DNA of 64,000 nucleotides from JAAFIP01 sp031367325 (GTDB taxonomy: Bacteria; Pseudomonadota; Gammaproteobacteria; Burkholderiales; Burkholderiaceae_C): the NCBI GenBank assembly GCA_031367325.1, contig JANLPQ010000023.1, positions 1 to 64,000 on the forward strand, written 5' to 3'. The notes beneath the pieces are model-generated. The model saw nothing but the letters and a program-made list of their open reading frames with translations. It searched no databases and was not told the origin of the DNA. Numbering within the stretch: position 1 is the stretch's first letter; the number at the start of each line of letters is the position of its first letter. This document shows, piece by piece, positions 33,805 through 43,189 of this stretch. The position numbers and the translations under genes were made by a program.

Positions 33805-34758
33805 ATGAACGCCAGAACTGAGCCCCAATTGCTACATACCTTAAGCAACCAACACCTCGACGCGCTAGAAGAAGAAACCATCTTCATCCTGCGCGAAGTA
33901 GCCGCCGCATTTGAACGCCCCACGTTGCTGTTCTCTGGTGGTAAAGACTCATTGGTCATGCTCAAATGCGCAGAAAAAGCCTTCATAGGTGACAAAGGCC
34001 CCTACGGTGGCGGCCGCATTCCCTACCCACTGCTGATGATCGACACTGGCCACAACTTTCATGAGGTGACTGACTTTAGAGACCAACGCGCTGAAGAACT
34101 GCAAGCCAAGTTGATCGTGCGCAGCGTAGAAGACAGCATGGCGCGCGGCACTGTGCGGCTAGCCCACGAAGGCGAGTCGCGCAATGTGCACCAAAGCGTG
34201 ACGCTGCTGGAAGCCATTGAAGAATTTAAATTTGACGCACTGATCGGTGGTGCCCGCCGCGACGAAGAAAAAGCCCGTGCTAAAGAGCGTATCTTCAGCC
34301 ACCGCGACAGCTTCGGCCAATGGCAACCCAAAAGCCAGCGCCCCGAGCTGTGGACCGCCTTTAACACCAAGCTGCAACCAGGCGAGCATTTTCGCGTGTT
34401 CCCTATCAGCAACTGGACCGAGCTTGACGTATGGCAGTATATCGATCGCGAAAAAATCGCCCTGCCGTCGCTGTACTACAGCCACCAGCGCGAAGTGGTC
34501 GAACGCAAAGGCTTGCTAGTGCCGATTACGCCGCTCACCCCGGCGCGTGTTGGCGAGGTGGTGGAGAAACGCGATGTGCGTTTTCGTACCGTAGGCGACA
34601 TAACTTGCACTTGCCCCGTAGCCAGCTTGGCCACCACTGCCGCTGAGATCGTGATTGAAACACTGGCGGTAGATGTCAGCGAGCGCGGTGCTACCCGCAT
34701 GGACGACAAAACTTCTGAGGCATCGATGGAGAAGCGCAAGAAGGAAGGATATTTTTAA
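33805..34758 (+). CDS. cysD: Sulfate adenylyltransferase subunit 2
   Basis: The 317-residue PP-loop subunit (LLFSGGKDSLVMLKCAEKAF) catalyses formation of APS from ATP and sulfate, with CysN supplying GTP hydrolysis. Further family segments are IGGARRDEEKARAKERIFS and FPISNWTELDVWQYI. It is separated from both cysH and cysN by MITE-like elements, so expression as one operon would require read-through of two large stem-loops. Confidence 0.97.
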   Translation: MNARTEPQLLHTLSNQHLDALEEETIFILREVAAAFERPTLLFSGGKDSLVMLKCAEKAFIGDKGPYGGGRIPYPLLMIDTGHNFHEVTDFRDQRAEELQAKLIVRSVEDSMARGTVRLAHEGESRNVHQSVTLLEAIEEFKFDALIGGARRDEEKARAKERIFSHRDSFGQWQPKSQRPELWTAFNTKLQPGEHFRVFPISNWTELDVWQYIDREKIALPSLYYSHQREVVERKGLLVPITPLTPARVGEVVEKRDVRFRTVGDITCTCPVASLATTAAEIVIETLAVDVSERGATRMDDKTSEASMEKRKKEGYF

Positions 34759-34774
34759 TCTACGTTTTTAATAC

Positions 34775-34972
34775 CGAACTTCCGGACGCGAAGGGCGCTA
34801 AGGTTGCGCGAAGTACGCGAAAGAAGACGAAATGAAAACCAAATTTAATTTTTAGAATTTTCCCAAATACGTAGCATCTTTAAATTTTTTATTTAACTTT
34901 AGTATTTTTAAATTTTTGTATTCCTTTCGCGTACTTCGCGCAACCTTAGCGCCCTTCGCGTCCGGAAGTCCG
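34775..34972. mobile_element. MITE-like element, copy 2 (cysD-cysN gap)
   Basis: A 198-bp element whose terminal inverted repeats extend about 50 bp with very few mismatches (left CTTCCGGACGCGAAGGGCGC, right GCGCCCTTCGCGTCCGGAAG, continuing inward through AAGGTTGCGCGAAGTACGCG). It is the best preserved copy and contains no open frame of note. Confidence 0.9.
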
Positions 34973-35002
34973 ATTTAAAAGCCTAAGCCAAACGACCACC
35001 CC

Positions 35003-36259
35003 ATGACAAATCTATCCACTCTCAAATTCATCACCTGCGGCAGCGTAGACGATGGCAAGTCCACCTTGATTGGTAGGCTATTGGTCGACAGCAAGGCCGT
35101 ATTGCAAGACCAGCTAGCGGGTGTGTCTAAAAGCGGCACGGCAGACTTAGCCTTGTTTACCGATGGCTTGTCGGCAGAGCGTGAACAAGGCATCACGATA
35201 GACGTGGCGTACCGCTACTTCAGCACGCCCACGCGCAAGTTCATCATTGGCGATGCGCCGGGCCACGAGCAGTACACGCGCAACATGGTTACCGCCGCCA
35301 GCAGCGCCGATGCCGCTGTGGTGCTGGTAGATGCCACCAAGCTAGACTGGAAAAACCCCGCGCTTACGCTGCTGCCCCAAACCCGCCGTCACAGCCTGCT
35401 GGTGCACCTGCTGCGCGTGCCCAGCGTGGTGTTTGCCATTAACAAGCTCGATGCGGTCACTGATTCTGCTGTAGCACTGCGCAACATTGGCGCCGCACTA
35501 GCAGCCTTTGCCACCGAAGCAGGCATTGAGGTAGCGGCCACCGTGCCAATCTCAGCATTAGATGGCAGCAATGTGGTCGAGAAGAGCGCTGCTTTTCCCA
35601 GCTATACCGGCCCCAGCTTGCTAGATATTTTGGAGCAATTGCCCAATCCGCAAAGCGAAGTGCAGCTGCCGTTTACCTTTCCGGTGCAGTGGGTAGAAAA
35701 ATTCTCCAGCTCGGCTGACACATCCCAAGGCCGCCGTATCTTTTGGGGCCGCGTGGCCACAGGCGGCGTGCAGGTAGGCCATGAGGTCACTATTTTGCCT
35801 AGCGGGCAAACCGCCAAGGTGGCCCAGGTGCTAGATCACGCGCGCAATCCTGAGGCCGGTCTGGCAGGCCTGTCTGCAGGCATTACGCTAGACCGCGAAG
35901 TTGACGTGTCGCGTGGCGATTGGCTGCTGGCCCCTGGCGCGTTTGAACCCAGCCGCAGCATCAGCGGCACCGTCGCCTGGATGGACGATGTGCCGTTGGT
36001 GGCAGGCCGCGTGTACTGGGTGCTGCACGGCCACCGCTGGGTCAAAGCCAAGGTAGCGCGCATTACCCACCGCCTGAATATCCACACGCTGGCCAAGGAA
36101 GATGCCACCGAGCTGGCGCCCAACGAGATCGGCGGCATCGAATTAGCCCTGCAAGAAGGCTTGGCTACCCTGCCCTACACCCAGTCTAAAACCCTGGGCG
36201 CGCTGATTTTGGTAGACACGGCCAGCCATAAAACATCAGGCGCAGTGTTGATTAGTTGA
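35003..36259 (+). CDS. cysN: Sulfate adenylyltransferase subunit 1 (GTPase)
   Basis: EF-Tu-like GTPase subunit. Visible motifs are the P-loop CGSVDDGKSTLIGRLL, the switch region AEREQGITIDVAYRYF, DAPGHEQYTRNM and NKLD. At 418 residues it has no fused APS kinase (CysC), in keeping with an APS reductase pathway. It lies 30 bp after MITE-like copy 2. Confidence 0.97.
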   Translation: MTNLSTLKFITCGSVDDGKSTLIGRLLVDSKAVLQDQLAGVSKSGTADLALFTDGLSAEREQGITIDVAYRYFSTPTRKFIIGDAPGHEQYTRNMVTAASSADAAVVLVDATKLDWKNPALTLLPQTRRHSLLVHLLRVPSVVFAINKLDAVTDSAVALRNIGAALAAFATEAGIEVAATVPISALDGSNVVEKSAAFPSYTGPSLLDILEQLPNPQSEVQLPFTFPVQWVEKFSSSADTSQGRRIFWGRVATGGVQVGHEVTILPSGQTAKVAQVLDHARNPEAGLAGLSAGITLDREVDVSRGDWLLAPGAFEPSRSISGTVAWMDDVPLVAGRVYWVLHGHRWVKAKVARITHRLNIHTLAKEDATELAPNEIGGIELALQEGLATLPYTQSKTLGALILVDTASHKTSGAVLIS

Positions 36260-36345
36260 GCCCTTCTGCAAAACATTGTCAAAACCCAATAAAATCAAGG
36301 GTTTACACCAGCGCTGTTCGCTGGAGTTAACGCCCCAGTAAAAAT

Positions 36346-36675
36346 ATGACCCACATCGTCACTGAAGCCTGTATCAAATGCAAATACACCGACTGCGTCG
36401 ATGTATGCCCCGTAGATTGCTTTCGCGAAGGCCCCAACATGCTGGTCATCGACCCCGATGAATGCATCGACTGCGCAGTATGCATACCAGAGTGCCCCGT
36501 CAACGCCATTTATGCGGAAGAAGACGCACCTGCAGACCAGTTGCACTTTATTAAATTAAACGTTGAGCTAAGTCAAAAAGCTGGCTGGAAAAGCATCACC
36601 AAACGTAAGCCTGCGCCAGCGGATGCGGATGAGTGGAAAGATGTGATGCCTAAGTTGGCTTTGCTGGAGCGTTAA
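36346..36675 (+). CDS. fdxA: 7Fe ferredoxin FdxA
   Basis: The 109-residue product begins MTHIVTEACIKCKYTDCVDV, with the Azotobacter FdI-type pattern C-x2-C-x4-C-x3-CP and a second cluster CIDCAVCIPECPVNAI. The family normally has about 107 residues. The reductase gene 216 bp downstream could be its redox partner, with MITE-like copy 3 between them. CCAGCG/CGCTGG forms a hairpin in its leader (36308-36324). Confidence 0.95.
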   Translation: MTHIVTEACIKCKYTDCVDVCPVDCFREGPNMLVIDPDECIDCAVCIPECPVNAIYAEEDAPADQLHFIKLNVELSQKAGWKSITKRKPAPADADEWKDVMPKLALLER

Positions 36676-36695
36676 ATTTAGTCTGAGGTCGAAAT

Positions 36696-36860
36696 CGGAC
36701 TTCCGGCCGCGAAGGACGCGAAAGTTACGCGAAGTGCGCGAAAGAAGATAAAGAAAACCAAAATTTAGAAAACCAAAATTTCAATCGAAAGCTTTTTTTA
36801 TTTGTATGCTTTGTATTTTATTTTTGTATTCCTTTCGTGTCCTTCGCGTCCGGCAGTCCG
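36696..36860. mobile_element. MITE-like element, copy 3 (fdxA-reductase gap)
   Basis: A 165-bp, more diverged copy with ends CGGACTTCCGGCCGCGAAG and CTTCGCGTCCGGCAGTCCG. It starts 20 bp after fdxA and ends 31 bp before the next ATG. Confidence 0.85.
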
Positions 36861-36891
36861 TTTTAGGCATTCAATTTTTAAGTAGTAATTT

Positions 36892-37992
36892 ATGGAACCA
36901 CAATTGAACCAAGAAGTGATCAACACCGCTAATGCGCACAGTGGCCGTATCGAGACGGACGCGGTGATTATTGGTGCAGGCCCTGTGGGCTTGTTTCAGG
37001 TGTTTGAGCTGGGCTTGCTGGAAGTTAAAGCCCACGTGATCGACAGCCTGGCCTACCCCGGTGGCCAGTGTATTGAGCTGTACCCTGACAAACCTATTTA
37101 CGACATTCCGGCCGTGCCTGTGTGCACAGGCAAAGAATTAACCGACAGTTTGCTTAAACAAATCGAGCCGTTTGGTGCTACCTTTCACTTTGGCCAAGAA
37201 GTCACCACGGTAGAGAAGCAAGATGACGGGCGCTTTTTTGTGGAGACTAGCAAGGGCACGCAGTTCATCACCAAAACTATTTTTATCGCTGCAGGCGTAG
37301 GCGCGTTTCAGCCGCGTACGCTCAAGGTAGAGGGCCTAGACGCTTACCAAGACACGCAGTTGCACTACCGCGTAAAGAATCCCGAGCAGTTCAAAGACAA
37401 AAACCTCGTCATCGTCGGCGGTGGCGATTCTGCCCTGGACTGGGCGCTGAACTTTGCCCAAGAAAGCCCCAACAAAGCCGAATCTGTCATCTTGCTGCAC
37501 CGCCGCGATGGCTTTAAAGCCGCGCCTGCCAGCGTCGCCAAAATGCGCGCTTTGTGTGACGCACACGAGATGCAGTTTACCGTTGGCCAGATCACCGACA
37601 TCGAAGAAAAAGACGGCAAACTCACCGGTGTCAAAGTGACCGGCGGCGACGGCGTAACACGCCTGATGCCGCTAGACATGCTGCTAGTATTTTTTGGTCT
37701 GTCGCCCAAACTAGGCCCCATTGCCCACTGGAGCCTAGAGATTGAGCGTAAACAGCTCAAAGTAGACACCGAAAAATTCAGCACCAACACGCCAGGCATC
37801 TTCGCGGTGGGAGATATCAACACCTACCCCGGTAAAAAGAAGCTCATTCTCAGCGGCTTTCACGAATGCGCCTTGGCCGCATTTGGCTCCATGCCCTTTA
37901 TCTTCCCAGACAAAAAAGTGCATTTGCAGTACACCACCACCTCGCCTAAACTGCACAAGGTGCTGGGGGTGGAGTCGCCGGTGTTTGACTAA
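36892..37992 (+). CDS. Ferredoxin--NADP(+) reductase, thioredoxin-reductase-like type
   Basis: The 366-residue flavoprotein has an FAD-binding VIIGAGPVGLFQVFELG, the segment YPGGQCIELYPDKPIYDIP typical of TrxR-like FNRs, and NADPH-binding VIVGGGDSALDWAL. It lacks the CxxC redox pair of true thioredoxin reductases at that second site. The C-terminal FAD segment is TPGIFAVGDINTYPGKKKLI. Proximity to fdxA and to a sulfite reductase lacking a CysJ partner suggests it may feed electrons to these through ferredoxin. Confidence 0.92.
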   Translation: MEPQLNQEVINTANAHSGRIETDAVIIGAGPVGLFQVFELGLLEVKAHVIDSLAYPGGQCIELYPDKPIYDIPAVPVCTGKELTDSLLKQIEPFGATFHFGQEVTTVEKQDDGRFFVETSKGTQFITKTIFIAAGVGAFQPRTLKVEGLDAYQDTQLHYRVKNPEQFKDKNLVIVGGGDSALDWALNFAQESPNKAESVILLHRRDGFKAAPASVAKMRALCDAHEMQFTVGQITDIEEKDGKLTGVKVTGGDGVTRLMPLDMLLVFFGLSPKLGPIAHWSLEIERKQLKVDTEKFSTNTPGIFAVGDINTYPGKKKLILSGFHECALAAFGSMPFIFPDKKVHLQYTTTSPKLHKVLGVESPVFD

Positions 37993-38019
37993 CTGTTTGC
38001 GCTACGTAAGCATGAAGAT

Positions 38020-38733
38020 TTAGTAGTCCCAATCTTCATGCCTTACTGGCAAACGGTTTAACTCATCCCGGTACAGTCGCCACTTCGGCATGAACTGCGT
38101 CATCAATGCAATAAAGCAGCTGTTATGAGTGGGCTCTAACAAGTGGGTAAGCTCATGCACTACGATGTACTCCAGGCATTCAGAGGGTTTCTTAGCCAGC
38201 TCTAGATTGATAAGAATACTTTTCGAGGCCGGCGTACAACTTCCCCACTTGGTTTTCATTTTTCGCACAATGAATGAAGGTGCTTCTACACCCATTTGCG
38301 GTGCCCACTTTTCTAGCAGCAGATGAATTTCGTCTTTCATCTGCTGGCGATACCATTCATTCAGCACCGATTGCTTTTTGTCGTCATCTGCCCCGGGGCG
38401 AACGGATAGCACCATCGCGCTGTGTTTAAGCACCACACACGGTACAGCATCGTTCTCCACCACTTTAAGCAAATAACGTTTACCCCACAGATAGTGGCTT
38501 TCACGGTCAATATATTCCCGTGGTGACTCGCGGGCTTGGTTTTGCGACTTGTGTTGCTGCTGCTTGATCCAGCCAATTTTGGACGCTGCAAACACCCGGA
38601 TCGTGCCCAAGTCCATGCGCAGCGGCGCGGCAATGCGCACCTTGCCTTGCGGCGGATACACGCTCAGATGGATGTTTTTGATGCTCTTTTGCACCACCTC
38701 CACTGCAATATCTCCAAGCTGTATTTTTGCCAC
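38020..38733 (-). CDS. YgjP-like (DUF45) zinc metallopeptidase
   Basis: The 237-residue product has the gluzincin motif HELTHLLEPTHNSCF (HExxH plus a downstream His), preceded by KTKWGSCTPASKSILINLELAKKPSECLEYI, the standard YgjP/M48-like layout. It starts 2 bp after the hsdR stop on the same strand, so it is cotranscribed with the restriction genes. Genes of this family often accompany type I restriction systems; the role is unknown, possibly protein turnover of the nuclease complex. Confidence 0.9.
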   Translation of the reverse strand: MAKIQLGDIAVEVVQKSIKNIHLSVYPPQGKVRIAAPLRMDLGTIRVFAASKIGWIKQQQHKSQNQARESPREYIDRESHYLWGKRYLLKVVENDAVPCVVLKHSAMVLSVRPGADDDKKQSVLNEWYRQQMKDEIHLLLEKWAPQMGVEAPSFIVRKMKTKWGSCTPASKSILINLELAKKPSECLEYIVVHELTHLLEPTHNSCFIALMTQFMPKWRLYRDELNRLPVRHEDWDY

Positions 38734-38735
38734 GG

Positions 38736-41700
38736 CTAATACTCACCCGGGTGTTGCGTAATCAGCAGAAAGATGCGCTCCACTTGCGGGTCATCGTGCA
38801 GCAAATCAAAAATAGCTTTTTTAATAACTTGCTCTTTTGCACGATTACCGCGCCAGCCGTCGGGGCGGGCTTCTTTAACAGCGTGATCAATACGCGAAAC
38901 CTGCTCCATCACAGGATCATACACACCGCCACCAAACTGCTTGCGAGGCGTTTGCAATTGTGAATCAAGTTCCGCCGCCATCTCTTCTTTCAATTTGTTG
39001 TACAGCGCACGTTTGCCAGGTGTGTTGGCCTGCGCAGGCGTACCGCTGTCTTGCCCCAGATGCACTTTTTTGGCTAGCTCTGCTATGCGCCTGAGGTATT
39101 CTTCGTACTCAATTGCCTGCGCTTTGCGTACTGCAATAATTTCTTTAAGCAACGCAGACATTTTTTCGTAATAAGCAGGGTCGCTCAGGTGGTCTTTGAT
39201 GATCTTGCTGCGAACGTTGTTCTCTATCGTCTCAGCCACTGCCGTGCGGTCACCTTTGATGCCGCCGGGCAGGCTGTTTATCGCGTCGGCAATGCCGCTT
39301 TTAACTACCAGTTCTAGCAGAGGCATGTCGTCGAACGGCGAGATTTTGCGCGGTTCATCGGCCTGAATATAGGTGTCTATCAGGTGGCGCATGTCTGCCT
39401 CGTAAGCTTTGAGGTCAATCGTCTCGCCACTGGCCTTGCGGATAATCTCGCGCAGCTTTAAATAGCTGTCAATCTGCCCCTTAATGCGCCCAATCTCGGC
39501 ATCGTTGTAGCCCGCAGCTTCCAAGTCGTCCGCAATGTTAGCGAAGGCCCGTACTAACGTCGCAGCGGCTTTGTACAGCGCCACGCGCTGCGGCTCGCGC
39601 TCCTGCAGGTCCGATGGCACCTCTGTATTACCGCAAAAATAATGAATGTGTTGAAGATCGTTTTGCGGGGGTGCCACCGGCTCGCACAGCAGGGCGATAG
39701 CCTCTAGCGCTGTGTCCAGCCGCTCACGGCCTATTGCCAGACGGTCTTGCAACAATATCTGTGGGTCAGCCCCTGCACCCGAGTGGTCTAACTCCGAGGT
39801 GTACACCGCAATGGCCTTCTCCACCTTTTTAAACAAGTCCTTGTAGTCCACGATGTAGCCAAAGTCTTTGTCCACCCCATCAAGCCGGTTGGTGCGGCAA
39901 ATCGCCTGAAACAGGCCGTGGTCTTGCATGCGTTTGTCTATGTACAGGTAGGTGCAGCTAGGCGCATCAAAACCCGTCAGCAGTTTGTCCACCACCACCA
40001 GCAGGCGCATATTGGCAGGCTGCTTTTTAAACAGCTCTTTGGCCCGGTCTTCATAAACTTCAGTTTTTGACTTGCCCGGCAGTGCATCCACGTCTTTAAG
40101 CAGCGCCGTGTAAATGTTGAAGATGACCTGCTTGTCAGTCTCGGTATTGGCACCCGTGTCTTCAGTGGCGATGTCTTTGGTTTGCGGGTTGTATGACGTT
40201 ACTACTGCGCATTTGCCCTTAAAGCTGGTTTTTTGAAACAGCTCAAAGTATTTGCACGCCTCATAAATACTGGACGCCACCAGTATCGCGTTACCGCGCT
40301 GGTCGTTCAAGCGACGCTTTACGCCAAAATCATGCGCAATATCAGCCACCACTTGGTCCATGCGCGAGCGCGAGCTGAGCACGTTTTGCAGTGTGCCCCA
40401 TTGCTCGCGCAGCGCGGCGCGCTGCCAGCCGTTCAACCCTTTGGTGTGTTCGTCAAACCAAGCGTCAATTCGCGCGGGTGACCCCAGGCGCTGGTCAATA
40501 TCGCGCGCCTCGTACACCAGGTCTAGCACCACCTTGTCTTCCACCGCCTCGCTAAATTTGTAGGTATGGATATAGCCACCAAACACCTCCAAGCTGGTCT
40601 GCTTGTCTTGCTTAAGCAGTGGCGTGCCAGTAAAACCGATGAACACGGCGCTGGGCATCAGCGCTTTCATCACGCGGTGCAGCTTGCCGCTTTGGGTGCG
40701 GTGGCATTCGTCTACAAACACAAATATTTCGCCCACCGTAGCGCTTGGCTGTGCCTCCAGGTCTTTGACAAACTGTTCAAAGTCGTCCTCACCCCGGCGG
40801 CCAAACTTGTGTACCAGCGAGCACATCAGGCGCGGTGTGGCTTGGCCCAGCAGGGTCATCAGGTCGCGCCCGCTGCTGGTGCGGGTAATGGGCTCGCCCG
40901 CCTCGGTAAACACACCTTCAATCTGTTTGTCCAACTCGTCCCGGTCGGTCACTATCACCACACGGGCTTTGGGCTTGTTTTCTAAAATCCACTTGGCCAG
41001 CAGCACCATCACAATGCTTTTGCCACTGCCCTGGGTGTGCCAGATAATGCCGCCCTCGTAACGGCCCACATGCGCCTGCGCCGCCTTGATGCCAAAATAT
41101 TGGTGTACACGCGGCAGTTTTTTAACACCGCCATCAAACAGCACAAAGTCGTGCATCAGCTCTAGCAGGCGGGGTTTGGCGCACATCTTTAGCAGGTATT
41201 TGTCCAGCTTAAAGTGGGTGTTGTCGGCCTCGTCTTCTTTCCACTTTAAAAAGTATTTTTCTTCGGTACCAATTGCACCGTATTGCAGCCCTTCAGAGTC
41301 ATTGCCCGCAAAAATAAACTGCACGGTAGCAAAAAATGGCGCAATAAATTCAGCCTGCTGGTTTACCAAGCTTTGGCGAATACCATCGCCAATCGACACA
41401 CGGCTGTTTTTCAGCTCTAGCACCGCCACGGCAATACCGTTGATGTACAACACGATGTCGGGCCGCTTGTCGTGCTTGCCCAGCACGGTTACTTCTTCGG
41501 CCACCGCAAAATCATTGAGCCCAGGGTTTTGCCAGTCAATCAGTTGCACCGTCTCAAACTGCTCGCCCACCGCCGCCTTCACCTGCACGCCATAGCGCAG
41601 CAGCTGGTACACCGCCTGGTTGTTGGCATACAGGTTGCGGCTGGGGTTGTCTGCTGTTGTGCGCAGGGCATGCATGGCCTTGGTTACCAGCGCCGGGCTG

Positions 41701-41861
41701 TAGCCTCTGCGGGCCAAATAGTCACTCAGCGCACCCTTTTCTATATTGCTGTTGTCCGCCCGGTCTTTGCGGTTGCCCAGGTAGGTGTAGTGCAGTGCGT
41801 CGGTAAGCAGCGCAATCACCCGGTTTTGCGTGGCGCGCTCGGTTTGGCCTATGGTGCTCAT
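38736..41861 (-). CDS. hsdR: Type I restriction endonuclease subunit R
   Basis: The 1041-residue motor and nuclease subunit has an N-terminal nuclease region (GKHDKRPDIVLYINGIAVAVLELKNS, the PD-x(n)-ExK core), helicase motif I (WHTQGSGKSIVMVLLAKWIL), DECHRTQ (motif II), GFTGTPL (motif III) and the downstream motif VDKLLTGFDAP with ICRTNR. The ATG at 41861 overlaps the stop of the upstream AlbA_2 gene. The frame is intact, so the motor subunit should be made even though hsdS is broken. Confidence 0.95.
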   Translation of the reverse strand: MSTIGQTERATQNRVIALLTDALHYTYLGNRKDRADNSNIEKGALSDYLARRGYSPALVTKAMHALRTTADNPSRNLYANNQAVYQLLRYGVQVKAAVGEQFETVQLIDWQNPGLNDFAVAEEVTVLGKHDKRPDIVLYINGIAVAVLELKNSRVSIGDGIRQSLVNQQAEFIAPFFATVQFIFAGNDSEGLQYGAIGTEEKYFLKWKEDEADNTHFKLDKYLLKMCAKPRLLELMHDFVLFDGGVKKLPRVHQYFGIKAAQAHVGRYEGGIIWHTQGSGKSIVMVLLAKWILENKPKARVVIVTDRDELDKQIEGVFTEAGEPITRTSSGRDLMTLLGQATPRLMCSLVHKFGRRGEDDFEQFVKDLEAQPSATVGEIFVFVDECHRTQSGKLHRVMKALMPSAVFIGFTGTPLLKQDKQTSLEVFGGYIHTYKFSEAVEDKVVLDLVYEARDIDQRLGSPARIDAWFDEHTKGLNGWQRAALREQWGTLQNVLSSRSRMDQVVADIAHDFGVKRRLNDQRGNAILVASSIYEACKYFELFQKTSFKGKCAVVTSYNPQTKDIATEDTGANTETDKQVIFNIYTALLKDVDALPGKSKTEVYEDRAKELFKKQPANMRLLVVVDKLLTGFDAPSCTYLYIDKRMQDHGLFQAICRTNRLDGVDKDFGYIVDYKDLFKKVEKAIAVYTSELDHSGAGADPQILLQDRLAIGRERLDTALEAIALLCEPVAPPQNDLQHIHYFCGNTEVPSDLQEREPQRVALYKAAATLVRAFANIADDLEAAGYNDAEIGRIKGQIDSYLKLREIIRKASGETIDLKAYEADMRHLIDTYIQADEPRKISPFDDMPLLELVVKSGIADAINSLPGGIKGDRTAVAETIENNVRSKIIKDHLSDPAYYEKMSALLKEIIAVRKAQAIEYEEYLRRIAELAKKVHLGQDSGTPAQANTPGKRALYNKLKEEMAAELDSQLQTPRKQFGGGVYDPVMEQVSRIDHAVKEARPDGWRGNRAKEQVIKKAIFDLLHDDPQVERIFLLITQHPGEY

Positions 41862-43189
41862 TTCACAATCTCCCAATGGCCACCTTTGCGTGGACCGACG
41901 TACCTTAACTTACCCTCTTGAACCAATTTAGCCGTGGCACGCTCAACAGCTCTGAGCGACCGCTCAATCGCAACAGCAAGCTCTGCGAGCGTCATATTGG
42001 GGTTGCCCTCCAACAGCTGAAGAATCGCTAACGGCGTTTTCGTCAGCGTTTCTACCGGCGTTTCTACCGGCGTTTCTGCTGGCGCAAACCCAAACTCCAC
42101 CCAAAACCCAGTGCTGTCAGATGCAAACTGAGGCACAGGGCTGCCATGCGCTGTGCAGGCATTGCGAATCAGGTCAATCCCCCGCCCCCACGACTCTATC
42201 TTGCCGGCCAAAAACAAGGTTTTGGCAATATCTGGGTTGGTGGGCTGCGACGGGTGCTTGGCCAGCAGCCGGTCTAGCGACCAGTCTTGCGGCAACTGGC
42301 CGGGGTTCCACAGCAGCAGTTTGTGGTCATACACGCTAATTTGTATCGGTATCGACGCACCATAGTCTTTGTGGGCAATAGCGTTAATCACCGCTTCACG
42401 TAGCGCCGCCTCGGGCACGGGCAGGCGTTCTAGCCGCTGCGTGCCCTTATACGAAATGCCCGCCCGCAGGTATTTGGTCAGCAGCAAGTCCAGCGTTTTG
42501 TCCACTTGGGTAAACAGGTCGCCGGTAATCACGTCGTGGTACAACAAATCAGAATCGGTGCGAAAAAACCCAATCTTCACGCACGCACCCGTGGTGAACT
42601 TCTCAGGGTCAGCATGAAACAGCAGGGTAGCCGCCCGCTTCAGGTAGCGCCCTTCTTTCAGGTGCAGCTTGTCCACCAGCTCGGCATCGCTCTCGGCCAG
42701 CGCATCTGCGCCCAGCCGCCCGCTCACGCTGGCGAGCTTGCGAAAGGCTTTAAACGCCGCCGGGTCTAGGTCAGCCAGGCCCACATGCGGCACGGGCACG
42801 CCGTCCCAGTGCCGCCCCAGCTTGCGCAGCAAAAAGCGGTCTAGCGCCGCGCCCTTGAGCTCTTGTTTGGTGCTGCCACTGCGCAAATGGTATTCACCCC
42901 GGTAGCTGATGGGGCTGGGGTAAGCGTCCACCTCAATGGCCAGCCAGTCCAGCCCCGCCTTGGTGGAATGCAGATTCACCGCCACCACAAGACCCAAAAT
43001 ATCCCGCACCTTGTTGGGTATGTCTTCCAGCAGCTTGGCCGCATTGGCCACGCCCGCCACCACACCTCGGTCGTTTTTGCCTATCACCAGCGTGCCGCCC
43101 TCGGCATTGGCAAAGCCGCAAATCCACTTGAGGTATTCGTCACGCCACGCCTGCTTCCATTCGGTGTTTTGGTTTTCTTGGGTGTTCAC
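41858..43189 (-). CDS. AlbA_2/Schlafen-type ATP-binding protein (RecG-like regulator family)
   Basis: The 443-residue protein has an AlbA_2 domain (EYLKWICGFANAEGGTLVIGKNDRGVVAG), a middle region AALREAVINAIAHKDYG...IQISVYDHKLLLWNPGQLP typical of the COG2865 putative transcriptional regulator/ATPase, and a C-terminal winged helix (NMTLAELAVAIERSLRAVERATAKL). A VETP tetrapeptide repeat encoded by a 12-bp tandem repeat links the last two parts. Start and stop overlap the genes on either side. Such genes are frequent passengers in type I restriction loci; the function is undefined. Confidence 0.85.
   Translation of the reverse strand: MNTQENQNTEWKQAWRDEYLKWICGFANAEGGTLVIGKNDRGVVAGVANAAKLLEDIPNKVRDILGLVVAVNLHSTKAGLDWLAIEVDAYPSPISYRGEYHLRSGSTKQELKGAALDRFLLRKLGRHWDGVPVPHVGLADLDPAAFKAFRKLASVSGRLGADALAESDAELVDKLHLKEGRYLKRAATLLFHADPEKFTTGACVKIGFFRTDSDLLYHDVITGDLFTQVDKTLDLLLTKYLRAGISYKGTQRLERLPVPEAALREAVINAIAHKDYGASIPIQISVYDHKLLLWNPGQLPQDWSLDRLLAKHPSQPTNPDIAKTLFLAGKIESWGRGIDLIRNACTAHGSPVPQFASDSTGFWVEFGFAPAETPVETPVETLTKTPLAILQLLEGNPNMTLAELAVAIERSLRAVERATAKLVQEGKLRYVGPRKGGHWEIVK
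42046..42083. repeat. 12-bp tandem repeat in the AlbA_2 gene
   Basis: The unit GCGTTTCTACCG recurs about three times (last copy diverged) and encodes VETP-VETP-VET in the linker. Unit changes would keep the frame. Confidence 0.75.

Noticed and set aside
42046..42083. Short tandem repeats as a possible CRISPR array
   Set aside because: The units are 12 bp, contiguous and in frame in a coding gene. No spacer-separated repeats exist anywhere in the window.
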